DNA of 64,000 nucleotides from Pseudorasbora parva (lineage: Eukaryota > Chordata > Actinopteri > Cypriniformes > Gobionidae). Below are positions 1 through 10,804 of this stretch, piece by piece (the first letter of the stretch is position 1; the number at the start of each line of letters is the position of its first letter). The notes below the pieces were generated by a model. It did not search any database, was not told the DNA's origin, and saw only the letters and a program-made list of their open reading frames with translations. The position numbers and the translations under genes were made by a program. The stretch is taken from positions 37,613,547 through 37,677,546 of the forward strand of contig NC_090182.1 in the NCBI RefSeq assembly GCF_024679245.1, given 5' to 3'.

Positions 1-1333
1 ATGCTACAGCATAATACATAATATGGCTTGGATTGATGTAAAAACGTGCAATTCATCACCAATTTAACCAGTGTTGTGTTTATCTGCCTACCCTTCTGTG
101 GCTGTGCAGTAAATTAGTTTCTCACAGCATCCGTGTGTGTGGAAGGAGCAATCTCTTTACCTCACGCTGCGTGTATTCTCAGGTTCATTCTCACCTAGCA
201 CACACTTCGGAGGCTTATCGGATGTGAGGACTGCATGGTTGAGCAGCAGTAACAAGTGCAGACTTCCCGTTCTAGCACACTACACAGAGCGCCTGAATAG
301 AAGCAGATGTGATTGACCACTGCGTATCCAATTAGTTTACGGTTGGATCTCTGTCACCTGTTAGGATGAGATACTGTGTAAGTCTGCATCAGTATATTTG
401 TGGATGCGCTGATTTGACATCAGAAAAAATGAATTTGATCTTTCGCATCAGCGGAATGGAAAGATATTTTTGAAGCAGGCAGAGGTGAATGAATAATTTA
501 TGATTTACATGAGTAATGCATTAAAATGTTTGACTCTAACAAAAACCTTCTAGGTGTAATAAGCAGACAAAATAGTATATCTTAATGTGGAATTACATGC
601 TGTACTACATGAGAAATCTATCGGCTCTTAAATCATTGAACATGTTTTAAACAAGAGCTGGAGCCTGTTGCAAACAAAAGTTAATTAAATTAAAATAAAG
701 AGACAACTTTCATTCTGTAATTTAAAAAAAGAGAAAGAAGAAGAAGAATAAGAAGAAGATGAAAGGAAAAACAAGCTACCAGACTAGCAGTCATGGATTA
801 GGGCCAAAGTCAAAGTGATGCATGAAATTTACTCTGACAATTGTGCAAACAAATTAAAACAGTATTTCTTTAACCATAAACAAACATGTCATTCCAATAT
901 GCTGAAATATGGATAAATATTAAAGGGAGGCATTGAACCAAGCTTAATATGAACTGTAAATATGATTACAGTGCAGAAAGGCATTTAATATGGTTTACAG
1001 TAGATATGTAGCAGGCTTTTGAATAGATGTTAGGATAAACCTTTTTAAAGCAGTGCAATGATATACAACATATATAAAAGCTTCTCTCGCTGTCTCATAC
1101 AAATGAAAACATAAAGCACAGAGTTCACGCATGAAGAAAAAGGTGATTTTAATAACTCGCACTGCAAATATGTGCAGTAGCATTATCAAGTACATGTCAC
1201 AAGGAGGATTTCAAGCGTTGTGCAGTGTGCTGACACAAGCACTGATGTGTAATTAAACTTTGAAACAACTAATGAAGACAGATGTAGCCAGAAGAAGCTT
1301 GCGGTGGGTTTCATTCATCGGGTCATGCAGATA
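1..1333. other. Unassigned AT-rich non-coding sequence
   Basis: No convincing ORF, RNA gene or transposon terminus was found on either strand. The only local structure is a purine-rich GAA/GAAG run near 729-768. It may be intergenic or intronic host DNA or old decayed repeats. Confidence 0.5.
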
Positions 1334-1337
1334 TTAA

Positions 1338-1728
1338 AGCTACACTGTGTAACTTTTTTAGTTTATTCTTAGCTAAAAACACTTAATTCTTTCAAAAATA
1401 TGTGCTCATTAATGTATATTTACTTCTTTCAAGTTATAAATTATTCTCGTAAGTTTATAATATGCCATTGAAAATACATACGGGTCAGGGATTCGAATGC
1501 TGGTCGCCATGTTGCCCCTCCATCTTGAAAGTACATTAGCCAAAGAGGGACATACCCATAAATTCAAGCTTCGCCTTTCGCGTTTTAACACTGGATTGCA
1601 CAGTGTCGAATGTGAAGAGGGGGATTGCCATGTTAATCTTGGAATAAATCGGCCACCGTAGGAGTTAAAACGAAATCAGAATTGAGAGGAACAGAAACTA
1701 ATATTCACTGGTATCACACAGTGTAGCT
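1338..1728. mobile_element. TTAA-site MITE (AGCTACACTG termini)
   Basis: This 391-bp element has inverted termini beginning AGCTACACTGTGTAAC on the left and ending CAGTGTAGCT on the right. It is flanked by TTAA at 1334-1337 and 1729-1732. There is no coding capacity. A TTAA duplication is known for piggyBac and Kolobok elements. The A/G-rich terminus is unlike the usual CCC start of piggyBac, so Kolobok-like or unclassified is more likely (inference). Confidence 0.75.
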
Positions 1729-1827
1729 TTAAGACTGGTAAGATCATTTTTTATTCAGATCAGAAATTTAAACAAACATAATAAGGACTTTGTATTTCAC
1801 AATTCATGCATTCAAAATTTGAACATT

Positions 1828-2055
1828 TACAGGTCCTTCTAAACAAATTAGCATATTGTGATGAAGTTCATTATTTTCCATAATGTAATGATAAAAATGT
1901 AACTTTCATATATTTTAGATTCATTGCACTGAAATATTTCAGGTCTTTTATTGTATTAATACTGATGATTTTGGCATACAGCTCATGAAAACCCAAATTT
2001 CCTATCTCAAATTTTTTTTGAGAATTTCATCCGACCAATAAAAGCAATATATATC
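1828..2055. mobile_element. Tc1/mariner terminal fragment (family A)
   Basis: The sequence starts TACAGGTCCTTCTAAACAAA and runs through a Tc1-type long inverted terminal repeat. It is cut by the solo LTR that starts at 2056, so only one end is here. The same terminal family recurs in inverted form at about 26590-26757. No transposase sequence is attached. Confidence 0.7.
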
Positions 2056-2489
2056 TGTTACGGACTGCTCTGAGACAGAAGGTTGGTTGAAGATCCACAC
2101 GCAGTATTTATTAAAGGCTAATCCAAAGTTGTAGTCCATAAAACAGGCAAGAGGTCATACACAGGTAGGCAGTTCGAAAAGGCAAACAAAACAGAAGGAA
2201 CAGGCAAAAGGGTAATCCACAGAGAAGGCAAGAAATCAAAGACCAAGATACATGAAAACAGGGAAACGCTCAGAAATGCAGTTGTGACACTAAACAAGAC
2301 TCCGCAATGAATGACAGAGTGAACAAGGTATATATAGGCAGAGGTAATGAGGTGATGAGACACAGGTGTAAACAGTGAGTGCTAATGAGTCCAAGGATTA
2401 TGGGTAATGTAGTTTGTGATGGAGGGACAGTCCGGGGTGGAGTGCCCTCTGGTGGTGATCACGGGCACTCACACTGGTGAATTGTGACA
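2056..2489 (-). mobile_element. Solo LTR 1 (Gypsy-like, minus orientation)
   Basis: This 434-bp unit begins TGTTACGG and ends GTGACA. Read on the minus strand it starts TGTCACAATTC, a common pattern for fish Gypsy-type LTRs. A TATA-like stretch lies near 2331. The flanks are ATATC on the left and ATAGC on the right, an imperfect 5-bp TSD. No internal retroviral sequence is attached, so it is best read as a solo LTR left by LTR-LTR recombination. Confidence 0.65.
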
Positions 2490-3247
2490 ATAGCGGATTG
2501 CCGGATAATTCCATAAATGAAGGGGAAGCAGGGTTTTTTCACAAATGACAGAAATATCTTTCAATGATGGGGAAGAAGTTAAAGTGGGGGTAAAATGCTG
2601 TTTCATGCATACTGAGCTTTTTACACTGTTAAAGACTTGGATTCCCATCCTAAACATAAACAAAGTTTCAAAAACTAATGTTGGTCATAATGTTTTGATT
2701 TCTGTTTCAAAAATACTCCTTCCAGTTTCTCACAAGTTTCGGAGAGTTTTTTTAGAGTATGGGTCCACTTGACGTCAACAGAGCGGAAGGTCCTTGTGTG
2801 GGCCGTACGGGCTCTTCTCCGGTAGGGTGCGCGTGCGTGACTAGAAGCGAGAAAGCAAATGCACACCCATAAACACTCTCTCAGGTGCAGATCCACTCGT
2901 CCGTGAATATTTATGTCGTTATAGTCCGCACCGCGCTCCACTTTATTCCTATGGGTGACATCAAGTGAATTCAACGCTTCAGCACAGCATTCCGGGAAGG
3001 CAGCGCTGCATTTGAACCGATTTGAACGCAGAAATGGTGGGAAGCTTCACAACATCGCGGATCTCTACAGTCACTGCTGTCACAGGACTTCACCAAATCA
3101 TACCAAAGAAGTGTGTTTTTGACGGAGCGGTCCCAGCGATAAAGGTTCGGTCCTGCTTTGGAAGCAGGCGGTGAGTAAAACTGCTTCAAATGTCTGTGCT
3201 GTTGGCTATCGTCACGTGAGTAAACTTCAGTAAACTACACGATCGTG

Positions 3248-4814
3248 TATAATGTAGCAACAATGGGAGATGGTAGTGAGTTAATAATTAACCATATGAC
3301 CGGATGACCAGAGCTCAGATAATCACGTAGCCTGGGATGATGTAATCACCCTACAGAAGTCCCTTGTATTGCAACTATACTACTAATTAACAGATGAGGC
3401 GCCACATTATAATCCCCAAAGAAAGGATTTTGTGTGTTGAAGTCCTGGACACCTCAGGCCTTTTGGGCTGCAGCATACACATCACCCAAACAACCCCCCT
3501 GCTTTCGACCTCTGACCCATACACACACACATACACAGAGAAACTGCTCTGAGAACACACAGATCAGCAATATATGGACATTTAGATTAAATGACCTCTT
3601 TAATGTGACAAATATATGTATTGTGATGAAGCAATTTTTTATATGATGTTTTGAAGTAACTTGGATGTTTACTGCATGTAAAATCAAATTATTTATGGTA
3701 TTAACTGTAAATCCTGTCCCTCTTTACTCTTGTATCTCAATGATGTCATGCATGGTATCGTTAAAATCGCAAACGCCCGACGGCAACGAATTCGGTGTTC
3801 AAAGTATCTGCAAAATCATCAATATAAAACTATACACTTTCTGGGAAAAGAAAGAAAAATGGGCTCAATACATCACCCATTTTTGTTTGAGTCAGGAGGA
3901 AGTGGGGGCTTTCAATAAGAACAAAGGGAGTCTTGTGACCCACTCTGCTCCTGATTGAATCATCTCAGCCTCTCTCATCTATAAAACCTAGACCCACAAT
4001 GACTCTTTGCGAGCGCCTTTCGCCAAAGAGAGACCCGCGCTTCCAACTTGAGAGATGGGATGAAGAGATGGCCCTTTTCCGCCACTCTGAAGAGATGAAC
4101 AATTGAGCACGAGAGCGGGCAAGGAGAGACGGGAAAACCTGCCCAAGAGAAATGACCAGCAATCGCACCCGGAAAACTCCTCCAAGAACTCCATCCGTAG
4201 CCTCGAAATCTAGACGCAACCTAGCGGCAGCAAATTTAATCTGCCCGCAAGTGTCATCTAGGAACTCTCAATACCCTTCTGAGCTGTATTCCTCACAATC
4301 TGGACGGGCCAATCACATCGTGTATAGAGTCGGCGGGCGGGGCCATAATGACGACGGGCCAAGTTGGGTTTGCGTGCTTCTAGTAAACACAGAAACTGGC
4401 GAACGGCGGGGGTCTTTCGAATCAGCTTTGACTGCGATTACCAGGGGACGGCACAGCTGGGAATATAAAGGAGGAAGGAAATAAGCGACAGGTGAGGGAA
4501 TTCAGCTCGTGCTCAGAGCACACCTGTGCTGAATCTCAGCGCTGATTGCCCTGGCCACGAGCTGCTGAAAATGACAGGACAAAAACGCAGACAGGCTGGC
4601 CGATGACACACCCTGAACCCGTGACAGACTCATGAATATGAGTCCTATTTAAATAAATTATTCCCCTGAGACTCGTTATTGTTACAATAGTTAATTTCTC
4701 AATGGAGCATGCAATCTATTGTGTGTTTAAATACATTTGTTTAGCTGACCACTATAGGTGTCAGTTTGTTTATTGTAAAGCCACCCAAACATAAACCTAG
4801 CGTTCTCACAAAGC
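3248..4814. other. Inserted block of unknown type
   Basis: This segment interrupts the TTAA element relative to its copies at 36348 and 59510. I found no clean inverted termini or target duplication. Positions about 4198-4445 match the left end of the TAGCC element at 6567. The rest (3300-4190, 4450-4800) is unrecognised, and ORFs in it have no family I know. It could be several insertions or a rearrangement. Confidence 0.4.
4198..4445. mobile_element. Fragment of TAGCC-ended transposon
   Basis: The sequence starts GTAGCCTCGAAATCTAGACG and parallels 6567-6795 closely, including a shared GCGGCGG-rich stretch and the segment GTCTTTCGAATCAGCTTTGA. The match stops near 4445 and no right terminus follows, so it is a truncated copy of the element annotated at 6567-7085. 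Confidence 0.65.
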
Positions 4815-5022
4815 GTGCTTCGTCATTTGTTCCTTCTCCAGTTCAATTTATTTCATCCTCCGGATCTGATTCTGGATCATAACTGTATTAGTTGAATCTG
4901 GGTAGCATTTTCATATCCATGCTTGAGGACATCACCGCGTTGTGCGCGCTCATCATTCTTTAGCTCCGCCCACACGATATGCCTCCAGCCGCTCGTTTTT
5001 TTCCGGAAAGACTCAGTACAGC

Positions 5023-5346
5023 GAGACGGATCTCACGAAAATGCGTATAAATAGTACGAGTTTGCAATCTCGTGGAATGTATACGCCAAAATGAGTTTTG
5101 GCTTGCTTATGGTACGCGGTTTTTCGCGTGCATATGATACGCACTTTATGGCGTATTATACATACGAACCCCCCACCCCACCACCCTAAACCTACCCAAG
5201 AGCGTGTCATATGCACGCCATAAAGTGCGTATCATATGCACGCGAAAAACCGCGTACCATACGCACGCCAAAACTCATTTTGGCGTATACATTCCACGAG
5301 ACTGCAAACTCGTACTGTTTATACGCATGACCATGAGATCGTGTTG
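5023..5346. mobile_element. Foldback element FB-a
   Basis: This is a near-perfect palindrome. The left arm, about 5030-5165, is repeated inverted at about 5200-5340. Both arms carry CTCGTGGAATGTATACGCCA or its complement and a TACGCATA-type end. The apex holds a CCTAAACCTACCC motif. GTACAGC occurs at 5016-5022 and 5347-5353 and is present only once in the unoccupied copy near 60362, which supports a TSD of about 7-9 bp. It is non-coding. Confidence 0.8.
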
Positions 5347-5459
5347 GTACAGCCCATATTTCTTTTATAAATATATTAAAACTAAAGACTTTTCGGAGAT
5401 ATGAAGGATGCAATACTACTCTATAGGTACTCAAGATTGACATGAGATTGACTGAAACT

Positions 5460-5461
<2 letters not shown>

Positions 5462-5527
<66 letters not shown>
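5462..5527. repeat. (TG)n microsatellite
   Basis: An uninterrupted TG dinucleotide run of about 66 bp lies inside the right end of the TTAA element. It apparently replaces most of the C-rich terminal repeat present in the copy ending at 60494. Confidence 0.98.
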
Positions 5528-5530
<3 letters not shown>

Positions 5531-5541
5531 CGCCTCTTTAA

Positions 5542-6420
5542 TGTCAGCCTTTTTGAAACTACTAAAATCTAATGAAAACTAATGAACCTGCTTTGTACAG
5601 TACATACAATAATACAGGTCACAAAATAGCCAAAGACAATTTAAACTGGTAACTGGTAAACATAGCAAAAGCACAAAGTGCAATCTCACTATAAGAGGAA
5701 TAAACATGAAGTTTAGATAAGTAATGCTGCCTCGCTATTCGAAACAAAGCGTAATCATGATATGGTTTTTCAAACTGCATAGGCTGTGATTTAATTATAT
5801 GTTTTGGGGAGCCTCGGTTCACAGTAAATGCTGCTCTACATGAACTCGTCTTTGCTTCTGCTTTGCGTTTGGGCCACTTGAAATGTGCATTTGGGAACAC
5901 AATATGCCCCAACCATCTACACAAATTTGTAATGAGAAGTACTTATAAACCAGCTGTTGTCAACAAAAGAGAATCATTAGTACTACCTTCAGTTTTCCTT
6001 CAGAATAAAAGGTTGATGCATATATTGTATGCCATGGCAAGGCAACAATTATTTTTTATTTTATTTTTTTATCCATAAAAGCACTGAATAAATCAGTAGA
6101 GATGTAAGTAAATAATCTCAACAAAAACCTACTTAGTATAATCAGTAACGAAAATACTAATTGATCTTCATGGAAACAGTGCAGTCACAACAAGAGAGAG
6201 ATGAGTGAAGCACTAAGGCATGTTTAATAGGTGTGCACAAAGCATAATCCCCAATTATGAATGTGTTGAAATGACTGATGACCATACACAATTAAAATGA
6301 CATTAACTTTGATTAGTCTATTGGAAATGTGCTGCTTTGTTGCACAGTGTAATACAATGGTAAATTGTTTTCCAACACAGTTAAAGAATGTTACTGAAGC
6401 ACATGAATCATTTATTTGCT
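5542..6420. other. Unassigned non-coding sequence
   Basis: No supported gene or transposon terminus was found. Short ORFs here resemble no family I know. The 3' part (from about 6425) grades into the GGAACAACA-type repeat annotated next. Confidence 0.45.
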
Positions 6421-6424
6421 GTTG

Positions 6425-7110
6425 GCACAACCTGATTTCACCAAGTGCAACATGTTCCTGGAACAACATCTTTTGTTGATGCTGGAACAACATTTTAATC
6501 AACCAGTCAAATCTGAGCCATACGTTTACAGTTTATGCCAAGTTCAGGCTTACAACCAGATTTAGGTAGCCTAGAAATCTAGACGCACCCTAGCGGCAGC
6601 AAATTTAATTTGCCCGCAAGTGTCTCTCAATACACGTCTGAGCTGTGTTCCTCAGAATCTGGACGGGCCAATCACATCGTGTATAGAGTCGGCGGGCGGG
6701 GCCATAATGACGACGGCCGAGTTGCGTTTGCGTGCTTCTAGTAAACACAGAAACTGGCGAACGGCGGCGGTCTTTCGAATCAGCTTTGACCGCGATCCTG
6801 GAAGACTTGGAGTTAAGCTTTTCTCTGAGAAAAGAACAAAGAACGGCACTGAAGTCATTCTTAAAAAGGGAAGATGTGTTCGTAGTTTAGCCGACCGGAT
6901 ACGGCGAATGTTTAATCTGTCAGCGAGCTCTGTTTCACCTTCGTTGCTCTGGTTGGTGTAGCGCTATCCTATCGCGTGCAGAGGGAGTTTGAAAGACAAC
7001 CGTTTATTCCGCCCCTCGGATTGCGCCCTGTCTATGGTGAGTTTCCAGACCAAACATCTTGATGTGGGTCTGGCTTGTCAGGCTAAGATTTAGGTGCTTC
7101 TACATCAGTG
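6425..7110. repeat. Repeat X copy A (GGAACAACA family), interrupted
   Basis: The flanks 6425-6557 and 7095-7110 match repeat X copy B (9225-9378 plus 12007-12170). Shared features are a GGAACAACATT-type segment, the stretch AGGCTTACAACC and then TTAGGTGCTTCT. In copy A the join is interrupted by the TAGCC element at 6567-7085. In copy B it is interrupted 11 bp earlier by a solo LTR. The parent is non-coding and looks like an old MITE. Confidence 0.65.
6567..7085. mobile_element. TAGCC...GGCTA element with 9-bp TSD (Mutator-like?)
   Basis: This 519-bp element starts TAGCCTAGAAATCTAGACGC and ends TGTCAGGCTA. It is flanked by AGATTTAGG at 6558-6566 and 7086-7094. A 9-bp duplication with short TIRs is typical of Mutator-like elements (known), so assignment to that group is an inference. 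ORFs inside are not recognisable as transposase, so it is non-autonomous. A truncated relative lies at 4198-4445. Confidence 0.75.
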
Positions 7111-7570
7111 TTATTAACTATAGGGAGCACCGGGACTCAGTGGGCCAATCAGTGAAGTGGGGGAGATCTCCCCCTCCACTATATGCTGTTTTTAAAATGC
7201 AGTGCATGTGTAACTGCAAAATGCAAATATTCCATGTGGCGAAATGGTGTTACTACCCGTTATTGGTATTGGATTAAGTTGTGCATCCGCATGGCACGCG
7301 CAAAAGCAGATGGGTGAATCTGTTGTGTGGTGAATCTAACTGAAAGCAGTCATGACCATGTAAACTGCATGATGAGGTAAATTGTCAACACAGCACCTTT
7401 TATTATAGCCTAATGTACCTGGCAGCTACCAACTATCTCTTGTTTTGACAGAAATGTATGTATTAAAAATGTTGCTATTATGTAGGCCTATAGTAAATAA
7501 TGGGGAAGATACATCTCTTTCATTGTTTTTGTAGTTTCCACGTTTACATTATTTTTATTACACATTTTGC
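7095..7570. other. Unassigned non-coding sequence
   Basis: The first few bases belong to repeat X. The rest shows no gene, RNA or clear transposon end and finishes in a TTATTATTATT-rich tract that may be the outer edge of the next foldback. Confidence 0.4.
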
Positions 7571-7574
7571 AGTT

Positions 7575-8790
7575 TATTATTATTATTATTATTTATTAAT
7601 TTTAGAAACCATGGTAACGATGAGCATGGTTTTATCTGTGACCAATACGATCGCATGGTAATGCGTATCAATAGTACGAGTGTAGCCTGACGTGGTCATA
7701 ATCAATTCTAGTCAGAATATGAGTCTGAAACTACTCCATTGGGCTGTGATTATGAGGCGTGTTTCAACCGAACTAGGAAAGACCTTAATTTAGATAGACC
7801 TACAACCATTTAGAGCAACGAAGCGACGCATTGTCAAATGTCAACAGACAGAGCTCAACTAATGTGTTGCCAAGTCCGCGTTTTTTTTCGCGGTTGTTTT
7901 ATATGTCCAAGGGTTGAAGCGACTATTATGTGAGATATAGACCCATGAGTGCGAATTTTAGCAGGCAACCTTGCCAAAATAACACATTTTAACCCCCAAA
8001 CACAATTTTTCCCCCGGAGAACCCCCTATTGTATTGTAGAACCCCAGAAGCTATTGTTTAGGGCTAGTAGTTGGCGGATTTTGTTGTAAAAACTTGGCAA
8101 CCCTGTCTGCACACGCGCTGGAATAAACGATTTTAGCCGGTGTTGTAAAAAAATAAAAGAATTTATTGATACACAAAGTACTTACCCAACATGATCATCA
8201 TCTATTAGAGAAATTGTGAAGGTGAATGCATATAAAAACAAGCTCTCCATTCGAGTAAATATAATCCAAGCTCCTTTGATGACGTGCATGATTATGTTCC
8301 TGTTCATCATCTGTCCGTCATCGTCTTAAGCCCGCCCTGATGATTTCATTGGTCCGAACAGTTTCTGTTCGGGGATAATTACTCCTCTATGGAGCGATGC
8401 CAGACCGAATTGCCCGACCTAAAAATGTTGTGGGCGGGGCTAAGTATGAGTGTGAAATCTCGTGGAATGTATACGCCAAAATGAGTTTTGGCATGCATAT
8501 GCTACGCAGTTTCTCGTGTGCATATGATACGCAATTTATAGCGTGCATATGACACGCTCTTGGGTAGGTTGGGGGTAGTGGGGGTGGGTGGTTCGTATAT
8601 ATGTAACCGCGAAAAACCGCGTACCATATGCACACCAAAACTCATTTTGGCGTATACATTCCACGAGATTTTTTTTTTTCGTACTATTTATACGCATTAC
8701 CATGCGTTCATGTTGTTAACAGTTAACACCATGCTCATCGTTACCATGGTTTCTAAAATTAATAATTAATATTATTTATACTATTTATAC
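7575..8790. mobile_element. Foldback element FB-b, interrupted
   Basis: The left arm at about 7600-7680 (TTAGAAACCATGGTAACGAT onward) is repeated inverted at about 8690-8760. The inner arms around 8458-8685 match FB-a at 5040-5330, including the CTCGTGGAATGTATACGCCA segment. The apex carries GGGTAGGTTGGGGG. The left arm is split by a 760-bp TAGCC element at 7683-8442. It is non-coding. Confidence 0.75.
7683..8442. mobile_element. TAGCC...GGCTA element nested in foldback FB-b
   Basis: It starts TAGCCTGACGTGG and ends GCGGGGCTA. The flanks AGTACGAGTG (7673-7682) and AGTATGAGTG (8443-8452) form a 9-10-bp TSD with one mismatch. Removing the insert restores the arm found uninterrupted in FB-a. 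The termini and TSD length match the 6567-7085 element, so both probably belong to one Mutator-like group. No transposase was found. Confidence 0.7.
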
Positions 8791-8799
8791 GCATTTCCG

Positions 8800-9220
8800 T
8801 GAGATTGTGAGACTACCATCTAGTTGACAAGTGATAGATCGCCCCAAAATGTCATAATTTAGTTTCCATTCACTTTCCAAACCATTTTGGTTACTTTGAC
8901 TTCTACTTTTTATTTATTTTTTCATTGACAATTTTCTCAAATAATCATTTACTTTCAGCAGAAAGAAAGTTGTACAGGTTTGGAATGATCAGTAGATTTG
9001 CTGTACGGCAAAACTGCATGTGACAAAATAATATTAAATTAAATTATAATTATCATTATTTGATTCTGTTCTATTTTATTAATGAAAGTATTTATTCCAA
9101 TTTAAGGCCCTAACCCCAGCAAAACATTTCACACTTGAACCTGTGGGCCGGATGGTCTGTTTTTGTCCAGGGCCAAATTTTACCTCCAGTCCAGCCCGGT
9201 TTCCCACTGACTGTACAGAT
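8800..9220. other. Unassigned non-coding sequence
   Basis: AT-rich sequence without a supported gene or terminus. Confidence 0.45.
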
Positions 9221-9752
9221 AACTTATGGGTAAGTTTAAGTTTAGGGATAGGGTGAACATTATTTCACCAAATATAAAATATTCCTGGATCAACAACTTT
9301 GTAGATCGGGAAACAACATTCCAATCCACCAATCTTGAGGGACACGTTCACAGTTTATATCAAATGTAGGCTTACAACTGTTACAAACAGAGATGACACA
9401 GAGAACTGGAGACAGTGAAACAAAGAGTTTATTGATAACAACCAGGATGAGATCGGCAGAGGTGAGTGAAGGCAAGATGAATCCAACCAGAGTGATACTG
9501 GGGGAATACAATACGTTTTTGTTGCAGGTGTATGGCAGATTGAGACGATGGAGCATTGGAGCGATGGAGACAAGGAGCCAGGAGACAAGACGTGGAGACA
9601 CTCAGGAGACAAGGAGACACAGGTAAGTTTTCAGGTGAGTCGGTAGAAGCAAGCATAAGCAGTAGTGTGTGCAAATGAGACCGGACAATGACTACGTTTA
9701 CATGGACAACAATACTCCGATATTAATCTGATTAAGACAAAACTCTGATTAA

Positions 9753-10804
9753 GGGTGCGTTCACACTTGCAGTTCGGTTCGTTTGGTTCTTTTGGTCCGG
9801 ACCAAAAAACAAAAACAAACATAATAGTCCTGGTCCGCTTAGCGTTCACACGGGCATTTTTAACAGCGAACCTAAAGTTACCGAACCAAAGGCACAGGGA
9901 GACGCTCACAACCTGATTGGTCGGCTTATATGACGTAGGAGCTCGTTTACCGAACATGCAAAACAATGCTGTGTGCGGATTACACGCGCGGGCATTTTAT
10001 GCGTGTACATGGTATTATTTTTTACCAGAGAACTCATGAAGAGCTCATGAAATGTTCAAAACATTCAAAACAACGCTGTGTGCTGGATTAAACGCGATCA
10101 TTTTATGCGTGTAACACATTTGGCATTATTTCTTACCAGAGAACTCATGAAGAGCTCATGAAATGTTCAAAACAACGCTGTGTGCTGGATTCAACGCGAT
10201 CATTTTATGCGTGTACATGTGGCATTATTTTTACCCGCTGAGAACTCATGAAGAGCTCATAAAATGTTCAAAACATTCAAAACAGCAGCAGGATGCTCCG
10301 TTGTGCAGAACAGAGACGGCCGTTGTCGTATGTACCTGCTAATAATGGGCAACACAGGAACTTTGATGAGAAGAGCCAGGTATGCTTTTTGTGTGTTTTT
10401 TCTAGCATTTTCGAAACATGCTCGTCATACCAAATATTGATTAGGCACTTCCTCGTTGCTCTACGTTTGCCCTCTAATGTTAAAGTTACTCATTTTGGAA
10501 ACACCGATCTTTCCGCGTCGTCAAATCAGCTGCATTATGCGTCGCATCTTGTGACATTACGTCCGGTTTTTGGTCCGTTTACATGTCTTTGGTCCGTGTT
10601 GCGTTCATATATCAATCGAACCGCACCAGAGTTTGTTTGGAAGCGGACCGAGACCCATCTTTTTAGCGGTCTCGGTCCGCTTGTTTGGTGCGCACCAGGG
10701 TTCGGATGGCAGCGTTCACATATGTTCAAATGAACCGCACTAACCGAGCAACCGCACCAGGGTTCGTTTTAATCGAACCAAACATGACAAGTGTGAACGC
10801 ACCC
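9753..10804. mobile_element. PIF/Harbinger-like element with TAA TSD
   Basis: The TIRs are GGGTGCGTTCACACTTG and its complement at the right end, flanked by TAA at 9750-9752 and 10805-10807. A 3-bp TWA duplication is characteristic of PIF/Harbinger (known). F1 copy 2 lacks this insertion at the same site. The interior holds a three-fold tandem repeat at 9950-10285 and several GGTTCGGTTCG-like subterminal motifs. A 146-codon ORF at 10293-10733 resembles no transposase I know. Confidence 0.75.
9950..10285. repeat. ~110-bp tandem repeat, three units
   Basis: Three successive units share GAGAACTCATGAAGAGCTCA and the segment ATTTTATGCGTGTA. They differ by small indels, for example presence or absence of an extra ATTCAAAACA. 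The array is wholly inside the Harbinger-like element. Confidence 0.85.

Larger units (their letters stand above)
2583..5537. mobile_element. Composite TTAA-site element (AGNGGGGGT family, copy 1)
   Basis: The left end at TTAA 2579-2582 and the body up to about 3247 match the full-length copy at 59510-60494. The match resumes near 4815 and runs to about 5463. The right terminus has been replaced or expanded by a (TG)n tract, but a C-rich end and TTAA at 5538-5541 remain. Two insertions enlarge it: a ~1.56-kb block (3248-4814) and a foldback (5023-5346). It is non-coding. Confidence 0.65.
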
